A stretch of 11,484 bases of DNA from Candidatus Hydrothermota bacterium. GTDB lineage: Bacteria > Hydrothermota > Hydrothermia > B15-G9. Each line of letters starts with the position of its first letter. The first letter of the stretch is position 1. The notes beneath the pieces were generated by a model. It saw only the letters and a program-made list of their open reading frames with translations, did not search any database and was not told where the DNA came from. Of this stretch, positions 6,934-11,484 are shown one piece after another. The position numbers and the translations under genes were made by a program. The DNA lies in the NCBI GenBank assembly GCA_003645975.1, contig QNDP01000017.1, forward strand, positions 1 to 11,484, in the 5' to 3' direction.

Positions 6934-7574
6934 AAAGGAAAGAGCTTAGCTGCAAAGAATTTGAAAAATTGATGTTCGATTATATTCGAGGAGACCTTGA
7001 ACCTTCCGTTCGTGAAAGCGTTGAAGCTCATCTCAGTTCATGCCCTTCCTGCCGTCTGAAACTCGAAAAGGAGATGAGAATAGAGCGCTTGCTTTCCGAT
7101 GGCTTTGAACAGAAAGCACCTTTACGGGAGATAAGAAACAGGGTGTTTGACAGGATAGAGGCTGAGAGGCGTCCGTTTGCCTTTGTCAAAAATGCGTGGA
7201 AACTTGCGCCTGCTGTAGCATTGGCTTTTTCCATCATAGCGTTTTTCCTCATGTTTGGCCGTTCTCAAGACATAGAAGCCGAAGAAATTGAGATAAAAAC
7301 CGCGATAGTTGCACCGGCGGACAACGATGTGGTCTTGCCCGATGAGGTCGAGTTTGTCGTTGTTGCTCCGAAAGATAAGAGGTTCAGCGTGTCGCTTATA
7401 GTCGATGGCGAAGTTGTGCCGCTTGAGCAGAAAGCCGAAGGACTCATGATTTACAAACCAAAAGAGATGGAAGCAGGCTATCACTTGGTCGAGTTGATTG
7501 TGAGAGACAGCAAGACAGGCCTTGAAGTTGAGCGCGAATCGGTCTTCTACGTGTTCGGTGAGGAAGGAGTTTAA
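6930..7574 (+). CDS. Transmembrane zinc-finger anti-sigma factor with Ig-like outer domain
   Basis: The 214-aa product has an N-terminal zinc-binding anti-sigma domain: C8, then H34-x3-C38-x2-C41, the zf-HC2/ZAS pattern that holds an ECF sigma factor at the membrane. One transmembrane helix spans about 92-110. The remaining roughly 100 residues are extracytoplasmic and rich in alternating beta strands ('VVLPDEVEFVVVAP', 'YHLVELIVRDS'), like an Ig-like fold. It overlaps the sigma gene by 4 bases (ATGA) and has GGAGG at 6915-6919, so the pair is made together. Release of the sigma factor could involve proteolysis or a change in the zinc centre; no protease gene is adjacent. The pattern call is strong, and the Ig-like reading of the C-terminus is moderate. 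Confidence 0.88.
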   Translation: MKRKELSCKEFEKLMFDYIRGDLEPSVRESVEAHLSSCPSCRLKLEKEMRIERLLSDGFEQKAPLREIRNRVFDRIEAERRPFAFVKNAWKLAPAVALAFSIIAFFLMFGRSQDIEAEEIEIKTAIVAPADNDVVLPDEVEFVVVAPKDKRFSVSLIVDGEVVPLEQKAEGLMIYKPKEMEAGYHLVELIVRDSKTGLEVERESVFYVFGEEGV

Positions 7575-7576
7575 AA

Positions 7577-8506
7577 ATGACATCTATTCTCTTACTCCTT
7601 TTCACGACGCTGCATGTCGTTGTAGAACCCAATCCTGTGTTCATAGAGAGATGGCAGTCGGCTACACTTACCGTTGAGGTCTTTGATGAGGATTGGCAGC
7701 CCGTTCAAAAAGTTAAAAAGTTGAAGTTTGAGGTTATGCCAAGTGATCTGGCTTCGGTCGAGGATTTTGAGGTCAAACCTAAAAGAGAGGGACTTGGTGT
7801 TGTGGCCGTTAGAGTTGAGGCTTATGGTGATAAAGGTATAGGTTATGCCTTCCTTTCTGTGGGAAAGATACCCCCGAGATCGAAAAGGCTTAAAGTCAAA
7901 ATATTTCCGCAAAAGGGCAGAGTAGATCCACAAGAGGAGCTGCATTTTGAGCTTTCAGTCTTTGACGGAAGTGGCTCAGAGGTAGAGCCGTCTTCGGTCA
8001 TCTGGCTGATGATACCTTCGTGGCTTGGCGAAATTGATACCAATGGTGTGTTTCATGCTGGGAACCTCAAAGGAGCTGGAAAGGTCTTCGCAATAGTCGA
8101 AGCCGATGGGAAAATAGGAATTGGCTCCGCCGGCATCCTCGTTGGGAGGCTCAGGGACATATCGATCAAAGTGAAATTGATCCCACAGTTTTCGAGGATC
8201 GATCCCGGAGACACTTTGGTTTTGCAATACAAGGTATTGGAAGGTCCCAGAGAGGGACTTAAGCTCGATTGGTGGGTGGACCCGACCTACATCGGGCACA
8301 TGGAAGGAAACAAGTTTATTCCAAGAGTCAGGCGTGGGCGTGGCATAATCTATCTTCTTGTCCACACGGAAGATGGACAATTTGGATTTGCAAGGGCTGT
8401 TGTGGCTATTGGAAAACCTACCGCTCGCGAACGGCGTAAAGCATTAGGAAACTCCCCTCCACCGCATCGTCCACATCCACCATTTGACGGTGTCCCGCAT
8501 AGGTGA
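7577..8506 (+). CDS. Probable exported protein with three Ig-like (BIG-type) repeats
   Basis: The 309-aa product is not a recognised named protein. A short hydrophobic stretch (about 3-16) may be a signal peptide, but it lacks the usual basic N-terminal residues. Three repeats of about 85 residues follow, at about 14-97, 105-191 and 196-280. Each begins with a 'V.V.P....V/I.P' strand pattern and closes with a glycine-rich 'GIGYAFLSVGK', 'GIGSAGILVGR' or 'GFARAVVAIGK' segment, typical of bacterial Ig-like domains. A 29-residue tail rich in Pro, His and Arg (281-309, 'PPPHRPHPPF') follows. The ATG at 7577 has AAGGAG at 7564-7569 and sits 2 bases after the anti-sigma stop. A partner for the Ig-like part of the anti-sigma factor, or an envelope-surface protein controlled by it, is plausible but inferred. 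Confidence 0.72.
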   Translation: MTSILLLLFTTLHVVVEPNPVFIERWQSATLTVEVFDEDWQPVQKVKKLKFEVMPSDLASVEDFEVKPKREGLGVVAVRVEAYGDKGIGYAFLSVGKIPPRSKRLKVKIFPQKGRVDPQEELHFELSVFDGSGSEVEPSSVIWLMIPSWLGEIDTNGVFHAGNLKGAGKVFAIVEADGKIGIGSAGILVGRLRDISIKVKLIPQFSRIDPGDTLVLQYKVLEGPREGLKLDWWVDPTYIGHMEGNKFIPRVRRGRGIIYLLVHTEDGQFGFARAVVAIGKPTARERRKALGNSPPPHRPHPPFDGVPHR

Positions 8507-8516
8507 GAAGCGTTCC

Positions 8517-11321
8517 TTAATAGTCGAAGTCGATCGAGAGGTAGTAGTAGGTTGGACCTATTGTTTTGAAAAAGTTGGCCTTTTTGGCGATGTCGAACCT
8601 CAAAGCGACCCCTGGAGCCAGATAAAGCCTGAAGCCATATCCCACTCCTGCCGCCAAATCTTCGAGTTCTATCCCTTCTTCCCCTTCACGGAATACGCGA
8701 AATCCCTCTTCATCCGACCATGCCCTTCCAAGATCAAAGAAAACAACTCCTCTTATGTTCGTAAGGTCAAACGGAATAGGAAACCTGACACTCAGCCTGT
8801 CAATGAAAGGCACTCTCAACTCGGAGTTCAACAACACAAGGTTATTTCCATTAAAAGCGAATGGAGGATAACCCCTTATTGTGGAATAACCTCCTGCCCA
8901 AAAGCTCGGCCTCCACTTACCCCATGAGCGTGCACCGATTAGACGCCAAGCCCATGTGCTCCTTTTACCTGTTCGCCAATACCATCTGTAATCCAAAATC
9001 AGCAAGTTATAGTCAAAATCCGAACCAAAACTCCTTTCGAACTCGATTGCCCCCCTGTCCCCTGCCATCGGTCCCCAAACGGTGTAAAGTGCTCGGTCAA
9101 TTACAAAGTTCGTGTTGACCCTGATGGAGAAGTAGTCTTTCACTTCGAGGATAAATATGTTGAGGTCAGGCAGATATGTGTAGGTGTATCTGCGCGGATA
9201 CTCAAGATAGGTTGTGAGTTCCATCCGTTTGAACTTGTCGAACGGATACACCATCTGAAAGCCGAGCCCAGTGTGCCTTTCGTAAATCAGCGTTTGGTAG
9301 TCCTGATAGTATTGATCCCAATAGCTGTATCCTGCTATTGCCCAATCCATTCGGCCTTCCAAAGAGCTGTAACTGACAAAAAGGTTGGTGTTGTCTGAAA
9401 ATCTGTCGGTTGCGAGGACAAACCTGCTGTTTCCCAACTCATCGGACAACCCAACCACCATCCAACCGGAAAGTCCATAGTTGGACTCATAGGCCATTGT
9501 GCCCTGAATCCAATCAAGTGTGAAATGTTTTCGATATGCAGATTCCTCTGCCAACTTTTCCAGAAACTCGACGGTGTCCGAAGGCACCTCTTCAAGCTCC
9601 ACTTCCTGCCAATCCTTTTTGAAGTCCGAAATGATCATGCAGCTCCACTTTCCGCCCCACATGAGCGAGATAGCAAGTTGCTCATTTGTTGTGTCGGTTG
9701 AGATAAGGCGGACTTCTGTCGGAAAATTCGTTACCAAAAAGACTTTTTGACTGTTAAGCTCAAATGCAAGCACATTTTTGCTGTTGTTAAACCATGTGGT
9801 GAATAAGATGGTGGAATCATCGATCTGCCATAGATATTCGATCTCGCCAAAGTAAGGACTAATCCGCCGAACTGCTGAATCCTCAAAAGAGTAAGCAAAG
9901 ATGCCATAGCTTCCGAACACAAAGATGTCGTCTTCATCGACATCCGGCTGCCTATCTGAGGCGAACAGTAAAGTTCTTCCATCGACACTGAAGTGTGGAG
10001 CACGGTCATCCCATCGATCGTTCGTTATCCTCTTAAGTTCCCGCTTTTCAATGTCATAGACAAAGATGTCCGATTGACCGTGTGTGATGCCAGTAAAAGC
10101 GACAAGTTTTCCGTCGGGTGAGAAGGTCGGCTCATAGATGGCTTCAATTCCGGGATCAACTAAAACTTTCGATTTGCCCGTGGAGATGTCCACGATGTAG
10201 ATTACATCCACATCCCCCTTGCTGGCTGGAAAAATCAGCGATTTGCCGTCGGGTGAGAAAGCGAACCCCGGCCTGACGAGATGGAGGTTTTCAAAGGATG
10301 GACTTCTTTCGCCCGAAACCAATTTCTTTTCTATGTGGCCATCGAAAGCCGATACGAGATAAATGTTCGTGAATCCACTACGGTCTGATAGAAGTGCAAT
10401 GTATCCGCCGTCAGGTGAGATAACCCCAAAATTTAGGAATCCCTGATCGGATGAAATCCGCCTTGCATTGGTAGGAAATTCAAATATCTGGATATCTTTG
10501 AAGAACTTGCGTTTAAGATAAATCATGAACTCCTCGTTAACTTCAGACGCAGTTTTGCCAAGCGTCCTTTTGAAAGCAGAACTCACATTTGTGCTGAGTT
10601 TCATGTTGTGAATGAACTCTCTCACCTTTTCGGTTCCATATTGCTCCTCGATGAAGCAGAAGATGGCCTGCCCTTCTTTGTAAACTATGTAGCCTCCATA
10701 ATTCTCAAGATCTTGGACTGGAACAACTTTTTCGTTGAACAGGAGGTCGCGCATGTAAGCCACGGCATCGGAACTCCATCCACCCCATGAGAGATATTCG
10801 GCCATCCCTTCCATGAACCACAGTGGCACAGTGATCGTGGCTATCGGGACACCGTGATATTTTGTGCCTTTGAGAAAAATGTTGAATTGAAAGACATGGA
10901 CAAGTTCGTGTCTAAGGACATGTTTGAAATCGCTCCAAGACCCGTTGAATGGAACGACGACACGATTTTTGAACAGTTCTGTGAACCCACCGGTGAATTC
11001 GTCGATTATTTCGAGGGTTACATTGGTTTGTTTGAATGCGTTTGGTGAACTGTAAATCAAGACGGGGATTTTTTCGGAAAAATTGTTGACACCGAGTAAG
11101 GCGCAATATTCGTCAAAAGCTTCCTCTAAAACAGCAGATGCGAACGGCAGAACATCTTGGATTTCGGGATAGTAAAAGATTCTAAAATGTTCAGTTTCTG
11201 TGAGTTTCCAGTCAAAATCTCGGTATTGAACCTTATTTTTACCAAAAGTGTAGGCATGGACAAAAGAAAAAGGAAAGGAAAGAAGTGAAAAAAGGACAAA
11301 GAATTTAAAAAGCTTTTTCAT
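8517..11321 (-). CDS. Peptidase MA-TolB-like propeller-Omp85/BamA-like barrel fusion protein
   Basis: This 934-aa envelope protein combines three modules. A signal peptide (1 to about 23, MKKLFKFF..., ending VHA) comes first. A gluzincin-type zinc peptidase domain (about 40-275) has HELVH at 138-142 and a downstream glutamate in 'WFMEGMAEY' (E171, possible third ligand), as in the peptidase MA family. A beta-propeller (about 285-535) has PD40/TolB repeats: SPDGG at 302, FSPDGK at 355 and 400, and FSVDGR at 444. The C-terminal third (about 605-934) is an outer-membrane beta-barrel of Omp85/BamA type: 'GGYSTIRGYP' at 810-819 (the RGY motif), 'LLNSELRVPF', 'VVFFDLGRAW', and a terminal strand ending in Tyr. 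The start is the ATG at 11321, which gives a normal signal peptide; a TTG at 11336 overlapping the upstream M23 stop would add 5 residues. No clear Shine-Dalgarno is visible. The substrate is unknown. Confidence 0.88.
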   Translation of the reverse strand: MKKLFKFFVLFSLLSFPFSFVHAYTFGKNKVQYRDFDWKLTETEHFRIFYYPEIQDVLPFASAVLEEAFDEYCALLGVNNFSEKIPVLIYSSPNAFKQTNVTLEIIDEFTGGFTELFKNRVVVPFNGSWSDFKHVLRHELVHVFQFNIFLKGTKYHGVPIATITVPLWFMEGMAEYLSWGGWSSDAVAYMRDLLFNEKVVPVQDLENYGGYIVYKEGQAIFCFIEEQYGTEKVREFIHNMKLSTNVSSAFKRTLGKTASEVNEEFMIYLKRKFFKDIQIFEFPTNARRISSDQGFLNFGVISPDGGYIALLSDRSGFTNIYLVSAFDGHIEKKLVSGERSPSFENLHLVRPGFAFSPDGKSLIFPASKGDVDVIYIVDISTGKSKVLVDPGIEAIYEPTFSPDGKLVAFTGITHGQSDIFVYDIEKRELKRITNDRWDDRAPHFSVDGRTLLFASDRQPDVDEDDIFVFGSYGIFAYSFEDSAVRRISPYFGEIEYLWQIDDSTILFTTWFNNSKNVLAFELNSQKVFLVTNFPTEVRLISTDTTNEQLAISLMWGGKWSCMIISDFKKDWQEVELEEVPSDTVEFLEKLAEESAYRKHFTLDWIQGTMAYESNYGLSGWMVVGLSDELGNSRFVLATDRFSDNTNLFVSYSSLEGRMDWAIAGYSYWDQYYQDYQTLIYERHTGLGFQMVYPFDKFKRMELTTYLEYPRRYTYTYLPDLNIFILEVKDYFSIRVNTNFVIDRALYTVWGPMAGDRGAIEFERSFGSDFDYNLLILDYRWYWRTGKRSTWAWRLIGARSWGKWRPSFWAGGYSTIRGYPPFAFNGNNLVLLNSELRVPFIDRLSVRFPIPFDLTNIRGVVFFDLGRAWSDEEGFRVFREGEEGIELEDLAAGVGYGFRLYLAPGVALRFDIAKKANFFKTIGPTYYYLSIDFDY

Positions 11322-11332
11322 GTTCAAAAAAT

Positions 11333-11484
11333 TCAATCGTAGAAGACAGCGTCAGGGATTATGAATTTTTCAGGGTTTTGTGGACGCCCATGCACCCGCA
11401 CCTCATAGTGGAGATGAGGGCCGGTAGAGCGTCCAGTATTGCCCATTAGTGCTATCTTTTGGCCTCTATGAACCTTTTGACCAA
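11333..11484 (-). CDS. M23/LytM-family peptidoglycan peptidase, C-terminal end (cut by right edge)
   Basis: Only the last 49 residues are present. They match the end of the M23 domain: '[28 protein letters not shown]', then '[10 protein letters not shown]'. The HxH in 'GPHLHYEV' supplies zinc-binding and catalytic histidines, and it is intact. The first metal-binding His/Asp, any membrane anchor and any coiled coil lie beyond the edge, so activity cannot be judged. M23 proteins cut peptidoglycan cross-links or, when degenerate, regulate amidases. The stop TGA (11335-11333) is 11 bases before the ATG of the following barrel protein and overlaps its alternative TTG, so the two are probably co-transcribed. 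Confidence 0.9.
   Translation of the reverse strand, partial: GQKVHRGQKIALMGNTGRSTGPHLHYEVRVHGRPQNPEKFIIPDAVFYD

Noticed and set aside
8473..8494. Small CACC/GGTG inverted repeat as terminator of the plus operon
   Set aside because: The stem is only 4 bp, lies inside the coding sequence and has no T run.
8420..8506. Frameshift creating the odd tail of the Ig-repeat protein
   Set aside because: The other two frames hit stops within about 30 bases and offer no better continuation.
8484..8927. Plus-strand open frame at the convergent boundary
   Set aside because: It is antisense to the last strands of the Omp85-like barrel, which are clearly coding on the minus strand.

Overview
The window looks like chromosomal DNA of a Gram-negative bacterium. 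A protein with an Omp85/BamA-type C-terminal barrel implies an outer membrane, and dnaX, a folate-salvage enzyme and envelope genes are ordinary chromosomal content. GC content is moderate. The domain mixture (a peptidase-propeller-barrel chimera, a PATAN response regulator, an archaeal/eukaryotic-like formyl-THF cyclo-ligase) would suit an uncultured or deep-branching lineage, but I cannot place it taxonomically from the sequence.

Layout. (1) 1-869, minus strand: 5' part of dnaX, running off the left edge. (2) 870-963: a 94-bp divergent intergenic region. Both flanking genes have a -10-like hexamer about 10 bases before the ATG and no Shine-Dalgarno, so both may be leaderless. (3) 964-8506, plus strand: seven tightly packed genes. 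They encode a 5-formyl-THF cyclo-ligase-family protein; a REC-PATAN response regulator with a flavodiiron-like C-terminal domain that has lost its metal ligands; a single-domain CheY-like regulator; a membrane histidine kinase with CHASE2-like topology plus GAF-like and PAS domains; an ECF sigma factor; a zinc-finger transmembrane anti-sigma factor; and an exported-looking protein of three Ig-like repeats. The gaps are negative or under 50 bases, so they are probably one operon. (4) 8517-11321, minus strand: a secreted or outer-membrane chimera (gluzincin peptidase-MA domain, TolB/PD40 propeller, Omp85-like barrel), convergent with the operon and only 10 bp from it. (5) 11333-11484, minus strand: the C-terminal end of an M23/LytM-family protein, whose stop lies just upstream of the chimera.

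How the genes may work together (inference). The kinase would sense an envelope or intracellular cue through its CHASE2-like, GAF-like and PAS modules and phosphorylate the two REC proteins. The sigma/anti-sigma pair would give a second, transcriptional output. The anti-sigma factor has an Ig-like extracytoplasmic part and is followed directly by an exported Ig-repeat protein, so these two may form the envelope-sensing end. The kinase-sigma junction (6285-6359) holds a perfect 8-bp inverted repeat and a second hairpin that would cover the sigma factor's Shine-Dalgarno, which suggests post-transcriptional control of sigma synthesis.

No tRNA, rRNA, insertion sequence, CRISPR array or phage gene was seen. 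No gene-free stretch exceeds 100 bases.
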